From the NCBI GenBank assembly GCA_041941305.1, contig JBGTQJ010000043.1, positions 13,139-77,138 on the forward strand: a stretch of 64,000 bases of DNA, written 5' to 3'. Positions within the stretch are counted from its first letter, which is position 1, and each line of letters begins with the position of its first letter. The notes below the pieces were generated by a model, which saw nothing but the letters and a program-made list of their open reading frames with translations, searched no databases and had not been told where the DNA came from. The position numbers and the translations under genes were made by a program. Below are positions 54,038 through 63,818 of this stretch, piece after piece. This DNA comes from JANSWP01 sp041941305 (GTDB lineage Bacteria > Bacteroidota > Bacteroidia > Chitinophagales > Saprospiraceae).

Positions 54038-54706
54038 TTATAACATTGCAACATCAAAAATAAAAATCTTTCCACGACTTTGTTCTATCAAGCCCTCGTC
54101 TTCCAGTTCATTAAGGGTTAAGGAGGCAGTTTTTCGGGAAGTTCCTATGAGCGTAGCGATTTCACTTTGAGTCAGGTTGTGTTGGATCAGTGTGCCACCA
54201 TTGTATGGCTGCCCTTTTTCCAAGGCAAGGTCTTTAATGAATTCTACGAGTCGCATTCGGGCATCCTTAAACAATAAAATTTCGATTCTTCGTTCCAGTT
54301 TTTGAATGCGTTGACCAATTCGCTTGTGAATTTCCAGCTCAAAATTTTTGTAATCGCGGGTTAGTTCCTTTGCTTTATTTACATCTAGTCTGCAAATATA
54401 AGTTTTATCTTCAATGACTTCTGCAAAATCTTTACGGTGTTTGGTGCCCAGGAAAGCCGTTTCTCCCAACAATTCACCTTTCCCCAGAATGGCTTTTACA
54501 AATTCATTTCCCTGATCGTCATAATACCCGATCTTTACTTTTCCTTCTGCAATCAAATAGATCTCTTTTGCCAAATCCCCTGGAAAAAACAAAAAATCCA
54601 TTTTGTTGTAACAATCCATTGGATGCATTTCACAATGATCCTTGAATTTGTGAGGGCAAAGGATCTCATTGAGGTCGACCTCCTCCAAATACCAGATTTT
54701 TTTCAT
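54038..54706 (-). CDS. Crp/Fnr family transcriptional regulator
   Basis: The protein has 222 residues. The N-terminal cyclic-nucleotide-binding-type beta-roll is complete (FFPGDLAKEIYLIAEGKVKIG, GELLGETAFLG), and the C-terminal HTH is of the Crp kind (LTQSEIATLIGTSRKTASLTLNELEDEGLI). An N-terminal CPHKFKDHCEMHPMDC segment with three Cys could hold metal, as in Fnr-like proteins. The Arg-Ser that binds cAMP in E. coli CRP is not clearly kept (HRKDFA), so the effector is uncertain. Its ATG overlaps the DoxX stop by 4 bases (ATGA), so translation is coupled. Confidence 0.88.
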   Translation of the reverse strand: MKKIWYLEEVDLNEILCPHKFKDHCEMHPMDCYNKMDFLFFPGDLAKEIYLIAEGKVKIGYYDDQGNEFVKAILGKGELLGETAFLGTKHRKDFAEVIEDKTYICRLDVNKAKELTRDYKNFELEIHKRIGQRIQKLERRIEILLFKDARMRLVEFIKDLALEKGQPYNGGTLIQHNLTQSEIATLIGTSRKTASLTLNELEDEGLIEQSRGKIFIFDVAML

Positions 54707-55122
54707 TGTCTTTTTAGTTTACTCTCCAATTGCCATTGATCCCAAGCTTCTGGTAACAACAAAAGTCCAATTAATAAAATTGCCCGATACATGACATGAT
54801 CCAAACTCCAAATTCCTTCCTGTAGCCCATGTCCAAAAGACACGATAAGCAAAACACTGCCTAAAGCATATAAGGCATAATTTCTAAACAATCCAACGAT
54901 TAACAATAAACCAGCAAAAAGCTCCACATAAGAAGTGTAATAAGCAGTGAATACTACCAAAAATTTAGGCAACAATTCTTCATACCCCTTGAAGGCATTT
55001 TCATACATCCCGGAAACGCCCCATTTAAAAACTTTTGTAAATCCTTGAAGGCAGAAAATCAGTCCAAGCAAAGTACGAAGTAGGAAAACGGCAACAATTT
55101 GATTAAAAGTTGGGTGGTTCAT
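54703..55122 (-). CDS. DoxX family membrane protein
   Basis: The protein has 139 residues and four hydrophobic helices (LLRTLLGLIFCLQGFTKVF, FLVVFTAYYTSYVELFAGLLLIVGLF, YALYALGSVLLIVSFGHGL, AILLIGLLLLPEA), typical of DoxX proteins. Members are linked to quinone, thiosulfate or redox functions, but the role here is unknown. It is the first gene of a coupled pair with the Crp/Fnr regulator. Confidence 0.82.
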   Translation of the reverse strand: MNHPTFNQIVAVFLLRTLLGLIFCLQGFTKVFKWGVSGMYENAFKGYEELLPKFLVVFTAYYTSYVELFAGLLLIVGLFRNYALYALGSVLLIVSFGHGLQEGIWSLDHVMYRAILLIGLLLLPEAWDQWQLESKLKRQ

Positions 55123-55487
55123 TTGAATAATGTGTTATAATTTTTTGAATTCAGCCATGAGCCAAGGATGTAACCAGAAAACCGCTGGAAAAAATTCTAA
55201 GGAGGTATTCGATTTTCATTGCTGACTACTTTGGCAAAATGAATTGATCGTCTATTTTATTGCATTAGAAAAGCATTTTTTCTGAGAATTCCAGTTTCTC
55301 TGCAACCTTTGTAGATTCAGTCTCGGGTAATAGGGCAATCAACAACCAAGATTACATTTGCCACAACAATTTTAAGAATATTATCCATTAATTTTAGTAT
55401 CATCGCGGAAATTGAAAAGTTTTGAACTGGTGTGTATTTAGTACAAAAAAATCATTGGTTCAGAATATTATCATTCAACACTACTCA
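55123..55487. other. Intergenic region, no gene seen
   Basis: This 365-bp stretch lies between the divergent DoxX and antiporter genes and should contain both promoters. I see no hairpin, repeat or clear small ORF in it. Confidence 0.5.
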
Positions 55488-57326
55488 ATGCTCGAATTTG
55501 CTGGAATCATTATTCTTGGAATTTCTGCTCAGTGGTTAGCCTGGCGAACAAAAGTACCTGCAATTTTGCCATTAATTTTGATAGGACTTTTAGTTGGGCC
55601 ACTATCCACGTTATGGACTGCTGATGGACAAAAATTGCTTGAACCGATTTATAATCCAGCAACAGGAAAGGGGTTATTTCCTGGACAATATCTTTTCTAT
55701 TTTGTTTCCTTATCTATTGGTGTTATTCTTTTTGAAGGAGGGTTAACGCTTAAACAAAAAGAAATTAAAGGCGTCGCTCCTGCTATCGGGAAATTGATAA
55801 CGCTGGGCTCATTGGTTACATTTATTGGAGGTGGTTTGGCAGCGCATTGGATTATGGGATTGAGTTGGTCAATTTCTTTCCTCTTTTCAGCATTGATTAT
55901 AGTGACTGGTCCTACAGTTATTGCACCAATACTCCAAAATGTTCCTTTAACGAGAAATGTTGCCACCGTTTTAAAATGGGAAGGCATTCTGATAGATCCC
56001 ATTGGCGCATTGGTAGCAGTTTTGGTTTTTGAATTTATTGCTTCCGGGCAGGGGCATATTGGTTTTACCTCTCATGTACTGAAAGGCTTTTTTCAAATTA
56101 TTTTAATAGGTACTTCTCTTGGAGCTTTTGCAGCTTATGCCCTGTATCAGTTCATCAAAAGAGAATGGATTCCACACTATCTTTTGAATGTGTTTACATT
56201 GGCAGTGGTACTTGGAGTATTTGTACTATCCGATGAATTAGCGCATGAAAGTGGCTTGTTGGCAGTGGTGATTATGGGGATGGTGATGGCAAATCTGAAT
56301 GTCCCAAGGATAAAAGAGATCCTTTCTTTCAAGGAATCTTTGAGTGTTTTATTAATAGCTGTTTTGTTCATCTTGCTGGCAGCTCACATTGAAATGAAGG
56401 ACTTGCTATTGCTTTTGGATTGGCGATGCTTGTGTCTATTTGGAATAGTCATTTTAGCACTAAGGCCCTTAGGCGTTTTTTGGAGTTCCTTCGATTCTGA
56501 TTTGCAATTTCGCGAAAAAATATTCATTTCCTGGGTAGGCCCTCGCGGCATTGTAGCAGCTGGTATTGCTTCCTTATTTGGAATTAAACTTACTGCTGAT
56601 GGTGTGCCTGGTGCCAATTATATTACTCCATTGGTGTTTATGATAGTGATGGGAACCGTATTATTGAATGCTACCACAGCAAGAATTTTTGCTAAATTGT
56701 TAGGGGTAATCCAAAAAGCTTCAAATGGCATTCTAATCATTGGCGCAAATAATGCTGCAAGGGCAATCGGGAAATATTTGCATGACAATAATCGACATGT
56801 AGTGGTACTCGATGCGAATGAAAGGAGTGTAGAAAAGGCTAGAAATTTAGGTCTTGAAGCGATTCAAGGCAATATTTATACAGATGATTTGGAAGACCAT
56901 TTCGAATTGTTGGATATTGGTTATTTGATTTCTATGACGAGCAATGCAGAAGTAAATGAATACGCCATTCACAAATTCAAAAATATTTTTGGAGAAAATG
57001 GAGTATTCCGTTTATTATCCCAGGAAGAAATGGTCAAGGATAAATCAGAATTGCCTGATCAAGGTATTTTTTCATATACAGATGACTATCTCAACCTAAA
57101 TGAGGCGATACGTGATTATCCTGAATGGCATCAAGTTGATCTTAAATCCAAGTCCCAACTCAAAAAGTTTTTGGATAAACTAAAAGAATATCCCAAAAGC
57201 ATCCCGATTTTCCTTAAGCATTCAGACGGGTTCATTGATGTGATACCCTACAACTTGGAAAAGTTAAAAGTAGAAGAGGGTGCTCAACTAATCTACCTGG
57301 GGCAAGAAGTCGATCAGAAAGTTTAA
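55488..57326 (+). CDS. Cation:proton antiporter (CPA family) with TrkA-N domain
   Basis: The protein has 612 residues from the ATG at 55488 (MLEFAGIIILGIS). About 12 membrane helices fill residues 1-400, with family motifs FEGGLTLKQ, TGPTVIAPIL, the Asp-containing GILIDPIGA and SWVGPRGIVAAGIASLF. A cytoplasmic TrkA-N/RCK-like Rossmann domain follows (about 410-520; GILIIGANNAARAIGKYL) that binds NAD(H) and gates transport, and then a ligand domain. The role is Na+ or K+/H+ exchange for pH or ion balance. The ion cannot be assigned from sequence alone. Confidence 0.9.
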   Translation: MLEFAGIIILGISAQWLAWRTKVPAILPLILIGLLVGPLSTLWTADGQKLLEPIYNPATGKGLFPGQYLFYFVSLSIGVILFEGGLTLKQKEIKGVAPAIGKLITLGSLVTFIGGGLAAHWIMGLSWSISFLFSALIIVTGPTVIAPILQNVPLTRNVATVLKWEGILIDPIGALVAVLVFEFIASGQGHIGFTSHVLKGFFQIILIGTSLGAFAAYALYQFIKREWIPHYLLNVFTLAVVLGVFVLSDELAHESGLLAVVIMGMVMANLNVPRIKEILSFKESLSVLLIAVLFILLAAHIEMKDLLLLLDWRCLCLFGIVILALRPLGVFWSSFDSDLQFREKIFISWVGPRGIVAAGIASLFGIKLTADGVPGANYITPLVFMIVMGTVLLNATTARIFAKLLGVIQKASNGILIIGANNAARAIGKYLHDNNRHVVVLDANERSVEKARNLGLEAIQGNIYTDDLEDHFELLDIGYLISMTSNAEVNEYAIHKFKNIFGENGVFRLLSQEEMVKDKSELPDQGIFSYTDDYLNLNEAIRDYPEWHQVDLKSKSQLKKFLDKLKEYPKSIPIFLKHSDGFIDVIPYNLEKLKVEEGAQLIYLGQEVDQKV

Positions 57327-57368
57327 GTTCTGGCAAACAAAAAATGGGATATTATTTTGACTATGCCC

Positions 57369-58655
57369 TTATGTCATAGCAACTACATCTTTTAAAACCA
57401 ACCGTTTCCTTTCAGGGCCGGTAGAAACCATGGAAACAGGAATCCCTAAATGGTTTTCTAATTCACTGATGTAAGCTTTAAGTGTTGCAGGCATTGCCTC
57501 ATATTCGGTGACTTCATCCAATGATGATTGCCAGCCCGAATAACTTTGATAAATGGGCTTTGCTGGAACAGAGCTTAAGTCATAAGGCAATTGATTTTGC
57601 TCTTTTCCATCATAGGAGTATCTGTTGGCCGCTTTGATTTCTTCAAATTTATTGAGTACATCAATTTTTGTAATGGCAAGTTGAGTTACACCATTGAGCA
57701 TGATGGTGTAGCGCAATTGTACCAGATCAATCCAGCCACAACGGCGGGGTCTGCCAGTAGTTGCACCAAATTCCAAACCTTCTTTTCGCAAAAACGCTCC
57801 AGTTTCATCAAATAATTCTGTTGGGAAAGGGCCTGCACCAACCCTGGTGCAGTAAGCTTTGGTAATTCCAATGACTTCGCCAATTTTGCTTGGTGCAATA
57901 CCCAGACCATTGCAAACGCCTGAAGTAACCGTATTTGAGGAAGTTACAAAAGGGTAGGTTCCGAAGTCAATATCCAGCATTGAGCCTTGTGCCCCTTCAG
58001 CGAGCACTTTTTTGCCTTCTGAAAGTGCCTGGTTGATATAATATTCACCATCCAGCTGGATTAAGCTTCTCAATTTGGCTAAGCTGGCAAACCATTTTTT
58101 CTCTTCTCCTTCCAAATCAAAATTTGATTCCGGGTAAATTTTTAACAATCCTAAGTGTTTGTCTTTTAAGGTATTGTATTTCTTTTCAAAATCGGGGAGC
58201 ATAATATCTCCTACTCTCAGCCCGTTTCTGCCAGTCTTGTCCATGTAAGTAGGACCAATACCCCGAAGCGTAGAGCCAATTTTTTCTTTTCCTTTTGCTG
58301 CTTCAGAAGCCGCATCCAATGCTCGGTGAGTTGGTAAAATCAAATGCGCTTTTCGGGCGACCAATAATCGCTTTTGGTAATCCACATCAACTGCCTCCAA
58401 ACCTTCAATTTCTTTTTCTAATGTAATGGGATCTATTACTACGCCATTACCGATCAGGTTTATCAGGTTGGGACGGAAGATTCCCGATGGAACGGTATGG
58501 AGTACAAATTTTTGACCACCAAATTTCAAAGTATGTCCTGCATTTGGTCCTCCCTGAAATCGTGCTACAATGTCATAGTTTTCGGCAAGATAATCTACAA
58601 TTTTTCCTTTGCCTTCATCTCCCCACTGTAATCCAAGTATTACATCAACTTTCAT
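57369..58655 (-). CDS. purA: Adenylosuccinate synthase
   Basis: The protein has 428 residues, the normal length. It joins IMP and aspartate with GTP in AMP synthesis. The P-loop-like GDEGKGK, GGPNAGHT, and the IMP-site block GIGPTYMDKTGRNGLRVGD are all present, as is TTGRPRRCGW near residue 300. It is convergent with the antiporter gene, only 42 bp away, with no obvious terminator between them. Confidence 0.96.
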   Translation of the reverse strand: MKVDVILGLQWGDEGKGKIVDYLAENYDIVARFQGGPNAGHTLKFGGQKFVLHTVPSGIFRPNLINLIGNGVVIDPITLEKEIEGLEAVDVDYQKRLLVARKAHLILPTHRALDAASEAAKGKEKIGSTLRGIGPTYMDKTGRNGLRVGDIMLPDFEKKYNTLKDKHLGLLKIYPESNFDLEGEEKKWFASLAKLRSLIQLDGEYYINQALSEGKKVLAEGAQGSMLDIDFGTYPFVTSSNTVTSGVCNGLGIAPSKIGEVIGITKAYCTRVGAGPFPTELFDETGAFLRKEGLEFGATTGRPRRCGWIDLVQLRYTIMLNGVTQLAITKIDVLNKFEEIKAANRYSYDGKEQNQLPYDLSSVPAKPIYQSYSGWQSSLDEVTEYEAMPATLKAYISELENHLGIPVSMVSTGPERKRLVLKDVVAMT

Positions 58656-58753
58656 ATTTCTGAATCAGTTTGGTTTAAAGATTCATATTTCAGGTAAATG
58701 TCTCTTTTAAATATTAATCCTTAGACCATTATTTATTATTGCTTCCCATAAAA

Positions 58754-58797
58754 TTGTAAAAACCTAGAGGATGGTTAAATCCACTAGGTTTTTACAA
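58754..58797. terminator. Terminator after the Fur-family gene
   Basis: A 14-bp perfect stem (TTGTAAAAACCTAG and CTAGGTTTTTACAA) with a 16-nt loop lies between the Fur-family gene and purA, both on the minus strand. Confidence 0.75.
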
Positions 58798-58869
58798 AAT
58801 AATTGGACTATTAAAATCTGTTTTTCATGTAAATATCCAATAGCGCAAAACTACAATAAAATTAGGAAA

Positions 58870-59346
58870 TCAAGAGAGGACTTTGGCTTTCTTTCTTTCA
58901 CAAGCACCGTTACATTCTCCATATAAATTGAGGGAATGTGAAGTAACTTTGAATTTGAGCAATTCTCCCATCATATCCTTTATTTGTTGAATACGCGGAT
59001 CGCAAAACTCAATCACCTCCCCACAGTCCTGACAAATCAAGTGATCGTGCTGTTTGTAACCAAAGGATTTTTCGTATTGCGCCAAATTTTTTCCAAACTG
59101 ATGCTTCTTCACCAAATCACAATTCACCAACAACTCTAAAGTATTGTAAACAGTAGCTCTACTGACCCTGTAATTTTGATTTTTCATATGGATGTATAAA
59201 GCCTCTGCATCAAAATGATCACTCCGTCGATAAATTTCCTCCAGAATGGCAAATCGCTCCGGTGTTTTGCGAAAACTATTGATTTCCAAATGCTTCGCAA
59301 AGATGTCTTTTACTTTCTGAATAATAGATTCTTCATTTTTAACCAT
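58870..59346 (-). CDS. Fur family transcriptional regulator
   Basis: The protein has 158 residues from the ATG at 59346 (MVKNEESIIQKV). A TTG nine codons earlier (59373) would be inside the likely promoter, so it is rejected. The winged-helix recognition part (RVSRATVYNTLELL) and metal-binding C-terminal half (HDHLICQDCGEVIEFCD, and CNGAC) fit the Fur/PerR/Zur family; two Cys pairs point to a structural zinc. Which signal (Fe, Zn or peroxide) it senses cannot be told from the sequence. It lies downstream of an acyl-CoA synthetase gene on the same strand but has its own promoter and terminator. Confidence 0.9.
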   Translation of the reverse strand: MVKNEESIIQKVKDIFAKHLEINSFRKTPERFAILEEIYRRSDHFDAEALYIHMKNQNYRVSRATVYNTLELLVNCDLVKKHQFGKNLAQYEKSFGYKQHDHLICQDCGEVIEFCDPRIQQIKDMMGELLKFKVTSHSLNLYGECNGACERKKAKVLS

Positions 59347-59370
59347 AATGCCACTGCGTTGATTGTAATC

Positions 59371-59404
59371 CAAAGGTATGGAAAAGTGGTGGAAATATAT
59401 CCAA
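59371..59404 (-). promoter_or_regulatory. Promoter of the Fur-family gene
   Basis: On the minus strand TACCTTTG (59371-59378) matches the -7 box TAnnTTTG, with TTG (59402-59404) 23 bp upstream. It lies 24 bp before the ATG at 59346, which supports that start codon. Confidence 0.6.
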
Positions 59405-59439
59405 CACTTTATAGAACAGTTCTCTTGATGAACAGTTTT

Positions 59440-61221
59440 CTAAACTTTATACATCTTCTCAATCTCTTTTTCTCTGTGTTTTAAAATTTTATGCCTCGAC
59501 AATTTCAAAGTGGGTGTCACTTCGCCACTTTCGATAGTCCAATCCTCGTATAGCAAGGTGAATTTTTTAACTTTTTGATGGTTTGAAAATTGTTCATTGC
59601 AGCTATCCACAATGCCTTGAAACATTTGAGTCACTTTTGGATTCAAAACCATGTAGCGAGGCGCTGTCCAATGGACGTTATTTTCCAAACACCAGCTTTT
59701 GAGCATAGGAAATGAAGGGACAATGAGTGCCGTTACAAAGGGGCGTTTGAATCCCAAAATCATACACTGCTCTATAAAAGGAGATGTTTTTAGCTGATTT
59801 TCAATGACTTGCGGTGCTACGTACTTCCCTGAAGAGGTTTTGAAAATATCTTTTTTTCGGTCTGTGATTTTCAAAAATCGCTTGTGCACAAACTTGCCAA
59901 CATCCCCAGTATGAAACCAGCCGTCTTCTTTTAATACACGCGCAGTTTCTTCAGGTAAATTGTGATAACCCATCATCACATTGGGCCCTTTGACCAAAAT
60001 TTCCCCTTCTCCCGCTTCATCTGGTTGATATATTTTGACTTCTACGCCGGGCACCGGAATACCTACTGTTCCAAAACGGACCAAACCAGGCTCAAAGCGA
60101 TTGGAGGACACAACCGGTGAGGTTTCAGTTAAACCATACCCTTCTCTGACAGGGATGCCTGCAGCTGAAAAAAGCCTGCCGAGCTTTGGTCTCAGAGCGG
60201 CAGCACCCACCATGATACCTTCTACCTTATTGCCCAGGGCTTTTCGCCATTGCCTGAAAACCAGCATATTGGCAATTTTTAGCTTGAACCAATAGAATAA
60301 GCCAATGTTTCTGGTGCCCTTATATTGTTCTCCAATTCGAATTGCCCAGTGTAATATTTTTCGACTTATTGCATTTTTCTCAATGCCTTGCTCTAAAATC
60401 ACGTCATAAAACTTTTCCAGGAGCCGTGGTACGCTTGTGAAATAATGTGGACGGATTTCTTTCATTAAATTAATGGCTTCATCCACACGTTCTACGTAAT
60501 AAATAGAGGCGCCTACAGCTATATAGGTGAAGGTAACCATCCGCTCGAAAATATGGCTCATGGGCAGGAAGCTGATTACTCTTTTGTCACAATTGATGGG
60601 CAATAATGAAATGGTAGCTTTAATATTGCTCACAATGTTTTTGTGAGAAAGCATTACCCCTTTTGGTTGTCCGGTAGTCCCGGAAGTATAAATAATGGTT
60701 GCCAGGTCGTCTTCGTGGATGGCTGCTCTGAAGGTTTGAAATTGGGCAAGATGATTTTCAGTTGGCGGTGTTTTTATTGTTTGCCAATGTGATGCTTCAG
60801 GCAAATTTTCAAAAGTGTAAATGTGTTTTAAATTTAGTGCACTGCCTTTGATGGAGTATACTTTTTCATACAATTCTCTATTTGAGGCAAAACAAATTTT
60901 AGCTCCAGAGTCCTTTAAAATAAAAATCAAGTCATCATTGCTCACTACCGAGTGAATGGGTACCGTGACCACTCCAATTTGTTGTAATGCCAGGTCAACA
61001 AAATTCCATGTGGGACTTCCACAGTGCGCGACAATGGCGGCTTTATCTCCCTTTTTGAATCCTAAATCCAAAAAACCTGCACTTAATTCATTGATATTTT
61101 GAATACAATCCTGAGTGGAGTGGGACTCCCAGCGAGGGCCATTTTTAATGGAAAGTGCTTTCTTTTGCGGGTATTTTGCCTCTTGATAGAGGAACAAATC
61201 GAATAGCCGCCGGAAATCCAT
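59440..61221 (-). CDS. Long-chain fatty acid-CoA ligase (AMP-binding)
   Basis: The protein has 593 residues from the ATG at 61221 (MDFRRLFDLFLYQEAKYPQKK); 32 more upstream codons in frame look unlikely. It activates fatty acids to acyl-CoA through an acyl-AMP. The P-loop-type motif YTSGTTGQPKGV, the A5 motif YGLTETSP and the WFHTGD motif are all present, as is the C-terminal FKTSSGKYVAPQ. The layout is that of bacterial FadD15-like synthetases. It is divergent from a small lipoprotein gene 75 bp away. Confidence 0.93.
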   Translation of the reverse strand: MDFRRLFDLFLYQEAKYPQKKALSIKNGPRWESHSTQDCIQNINELSAGFLDLGFKKGDKAAIVAHCGSPTWNFVDLALQQIGVVTVPIHSVVSNDDLIFILKDSGAKICFASNRELYEKVYSIKGSALNLKHIYTFENLPEASHWQTIKTPPTENHLAQFQTFRAAIHEDDLATIIYTSGTTGQPKGVMLSHKNIVSNIKATISLLPINCDKRVISFLPMSHIFERMVTFTYIAVGASIYYVERVDEAINLMKEIRPHYFTSVPRLLEKFYDVILEQGIEKNAISRKILHWAIRIGEQYKGTRNIGLFYWFKLKIANMLVFRQWRKALGNKVEGIMVGAAALRPKLGRLFSAAGIPVREGYGLTETSPVVSSNRFEPGLVRFGTVGIPVPGVEVKIYQPDEAGEGEILVKGPNVMMGYHNLPEETARVLKEDGWFHTGDVGKFVHKRFLKITDRKKDIFKTSSGKYVAPQVIENQLKTSPFIEQCMILGFKRPFVTALIVPSFPMLKSWCLENNVHWTAPRYMVLNPKVTQMFQGIVDSCNEQFSNHQKVKKFTLLYEDWTIESGEVTPTLKLSRHKILKHREKEIEKMYKV

Positions 61222-61296
61222 ATTCAAATGAGGTTTTTGTTTTGTTTTAGTGATTTGTATTTTGAGCCTTCCAAAACTAGAAAAAAAATACTTAAT

Positions 61297-61731
61297 ATGA
61301 AAAAAGGTACATTTCAAATTGCACTATTTCTACTTTCCACTTTTGCTTTTTTTACCAATTGTGATCAAAAAAAAGCGCAATCAAGTTATGACACATTCCA
61401 TTTAAATGAGGCAGCTAATCTGGCTTATGGCAAAATGGCTAATCTCAAAGGAGGTGATTTAAGCATTCACTTTTTGGAGGTTACCGAAGACTCTCGCTGC
61501 CCTGAAGGCACGGAATGCGTTTGGGCAGGGCAAGTCAAGGTCAGCCTGAAAATCACTACAGGTGGATCTGATCACAACATTGAGATGCTCAAAAAAGGCA
61601 AACAAAAAGGAGGGGTGACTGGAAATGTAGGAGATTATACGGTAGAAATGATTGAAGTCAATCCCTATCCTAAAGACGGAGTAAAGACAGAAAAGAAGGA
61701 CTATGTTTTCAATTTTAAGGTGAGTCAATAA
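61297..61731 (+). CDS. Small lipoprotein with conserved RCPEGTECVWAG motif
   Basis: The protein has 144 residues. The ATG at 61297 (MKKGTFQIALFLL) starts a lipoprotein signal with FTNC as lipobox. The mature protein is a small beta-sandwich-like domain with motif RCPEGTECVWAGQVKV, known from many uncharacterised Bacteroidota secreted proteins; the two Cys probably form a disulfide. It shares a 75-bp divergent region with the acyl-CoA synthetase. Function unknown. Confidence 0.78.
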   Translation: MKKGTFQIALFLLSTFAFFTNCDQKKAQSSYDTFHLNEAANLAYGKMANLKGGDLSIHFLEVTEDSRCPEGTECVWAGQVKVSLKITTGGSDHNIEMLKKGKQKGGVTGNVGDYTVEMIEVNPYPKDGVKTEKKDYVFNFKVSQ

Positions 61732-61822
61732 AAATATCGTCCTGTAGCCTTGCAGGGGAGCGCTATCTCTGTAGGAAACAATTTGTCTAATAGGATTGTG
61801 ATTACTTAATTAATCAGATAAA

Positions 61823-61879
61823 AGACCGCGATGCTATCAGACGCCAGAAGTTTTGTGGCGTCTGATAGCATCGCGGTCT
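61823..61879. repeat. REP-like hairpin, 24-bp perfect stem
   Basis: Stem 61823-61846 and 61856-61879 (outer AGACCGCGATGCTATCAG) with a 9-nt loop. Its outer arm CGCGGTCTGAC(A/T)TCT is the same as in the hairpin at 43592-43642, whereas the inner stem differs. Remaining parts of the 61732-62036 gap show no gene. Confidence 0.7.
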
Positions 61880-62000
61880 GACTTCTCCAAAATGATCACC
61901 CCATTTAAGTATACATACAGCATGTGCTTCTCTCCTTGTTACATAAATGAACCCATTTGAGACATAACTTAACGCTTTGAATGTCTGTTGTTCACAGTTT

Positions 62001-62033
62001 TGTAGCACTATAATTTCTTAATCAAATGCTACA
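62001..62033. promoter_or_regulatory. Inverted repeat in the leader of the beta-helix gene
   Basis: TGTAGCA and TGCTACA flank a 19-nt AT-rich loop and end 3 bp before the ATG at 62037. The stem could hide or expose the ribosome-binding region. Confidence 0.35.
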
Positions 62034-62036
62034 ATT

Positions 62037-63818
62037 ATGAACAGCCAAAAGAATGCTACACACTTAAATGCTATCTTCAGAATTCTCTGTCTTTCCTTAT
62101 TTTTTTCTTTTTTCATTACCCATATTTCAGCTATTACTATCACAGTTTGCCCTTCTGGATGTGATCATACCACAATTCAGGCGGCAGTAGATGCGGCTGC
62201 AGCTTCAGGGGATGTTATTGATATCCAAAGCGGTACTTTCACAGAAGCGGATATTGATATTTCTATGAAAGACCTAACCATTCAAGGGCAGGGGCAAAGC
62301 AATACCATAATACAGGCAGCCGCCACCCAGGTAGCTGCTACAGATGAGGTATTTCACATCATTCATTCTTCCGTTGCATTCCTGGATTTGACCATTCAAA
62401 ATGGCAATGCAGATCCGAATGCGGGCCTCAGTACTGAAAACAATGGAGGTGCGCTATTCATTTCTTTCAATACCCCTACAACCATTTCTTTTACGAGAGT
62501 CACTATTACCAACAATACTTCATTAGGAGGAGGTGCGATATATGCAACGGGAGACAATGGAATATTGCTCTTCACTGACTGTTTACTTACTAATAATTCA
62601 ACAGTTCCTACCAATACTTTGGATGGCGGGGGAGCTGTTCAAAACCTGGGGGCGGACGTGTTTACGATGATAAGATGTACGGTAACCGGGAATCACAGTG
62701 GACACCACGGAGGCGCCCTATTGCTCAAAAAAACAGATGGTATTAATAAATTGATCAATTGCACCTTCGCCAATAATACAGCGGGCGGTGGCAACTTTAG
62801 CAATATAGAGGGCGGAGCTATGGATTTTGAATTTGGAGTCAGCTTTGATATCATCAATTGTACCATTGTAGACAATAGCTTGATTACCAGCTCAACCAGG
62901 GAAGGTGGAAGGATATTGTGGAGTGGCGGAGACTTGAATATCTTAAATTCAATTATTGCCAATAATTCAGGGGCTTCTGATGCCAGCCGTGGCGATGATA
63001 TTTATTCAGAACACAGTGGCACATTTACGCAAACAAAAAGCATTGTAGAAGATTGTGATAAATTCTTTACTTCAACTGATTGCCCAACCTGGTTCTCTAC
63101 CAATGATCCCAATTTGACAGCAATCACCACTTGTGGGATCCAATCTTATTACGCCCCCCAATCTCCCAGTGATGCCTTGGATAATGGAGAAGCCCCTTCA
63201 GGAGATATTCCTACCAACGACATTTGTCAGGCAACCCGCCAATCGCCACATGACATAGGAGCTTATGATGTATCGGGTATACCACTTCCCGTAGAGCTAA
63301 TAGATTTCAAAGCCAGGCTTGAAAATGGAGAAGTTGTGTTGTCCTGGCAAACTGCTTTTGAACACAATAATTTAGGTTTTGAAATAGAACACAGTAGCAA
63401 TGGATTGGAGTGGCAAACGGCTGAATTCATAAGTGGCAAAGGAAATAATACGCTTATTCAGGATTATTTTTTTAAACATCAAAACCCAGTTACAGGATTG
63501 AATTATTATCGGCTCAAGCAAATGGATTATGATGGACGGATTGAGTTTTCGGAAGTGGTATCGATAAAGGTTATGCAGGAAGGATATGAAAACGAAGTCT
63601 TGATTTACCCAAATCCTACAACAGGTGTTTTTGAAATTAATTACGATTCTTTTGAAAGAAGTAATTATAGTATTAGAGATGGGTATGGGAAAATGCTTAG
63701 AAAGGGCTCCTTTTATGATGGTCAAATTTTGGATATTTCAAATCTTCCTAATGGAATTTATTTGATGAGTATTTTTGAAGAAAGACGAGTGATGACTAAA
63801 CGCATTGTGAAGTTCTAA
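62037..63818 (+). CDS. Secreted right-handed beta-helix protein with T9SS type A sorting domain
   Basis: The protein has 593 residues with a signal peptide (FFSFFITHISA). Residues about 40-410 have the repetitive pattern of a right-handed parallel beta-helix (DIDISMKDLTIQGQG, GGALFISFNTPTTISF, NSIIANNSG), as in polysaccharide lyases and choice-of-anchor Q or polymorphic outer-membrane proteins; no lyase active site was identified. A linker domain (ELIDFKARLENGEVVLSWQT) and a type A sorting domain (VLIYPNPTTGVFEINYDS ... LPNGIYLMSI) follow. The protein is likely placed on the surface by the T9SS. Confidence 0.87.
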   Translation: MNSQKNATHLNAIFRILCLSLFFSFFITHISAITITVCPSGCDHTTIQAAVDAAAASGDVIDIQSGTFTEADIDISMKDLTIQGQGQSNTIIQAAATQVAATDEVFHIIHSSVAFLDLTIQNGNADPNAGLSTENNGGALFISFNTPTTISFTRVTITNNTSLGGGAIYATGDNGILLFTDCLLTNNSTVPTNTLDGGGAVQNLGADVFTMIRCTVTGNHSGHHGGALLLKKTDGINKLINCTFANNTAGGGNFSNIEGGAMDFEFGVSFDIINCTIVDNSLITSSTREGGRILWSGGDLNILNSIIANNSGASDASRGDDIYSEHSGTFTQTKSIVEDCDKFFTSTDCPTWFSTNDPNLTAITTCGIQSYYAPQSPSDALDNGEAPSGDIPTNDICQATRQSPHDIGAYDVSGIPLPVELIDFKARLENGEVVLSWQTAFEHNNLGFEIEHSSNGLEWQTAEFISGKGNNTLIQDYFFKHQNPVTGLNYYRLKQMDYDGRIEFSEVVSIKVMQEGYENEVLIYPNPTTGVFEINYDSFERSNYSIRDGYGKMLRKGSFYDGQILDISNLPNGIYLMSIFEERRVMTKRIVKF

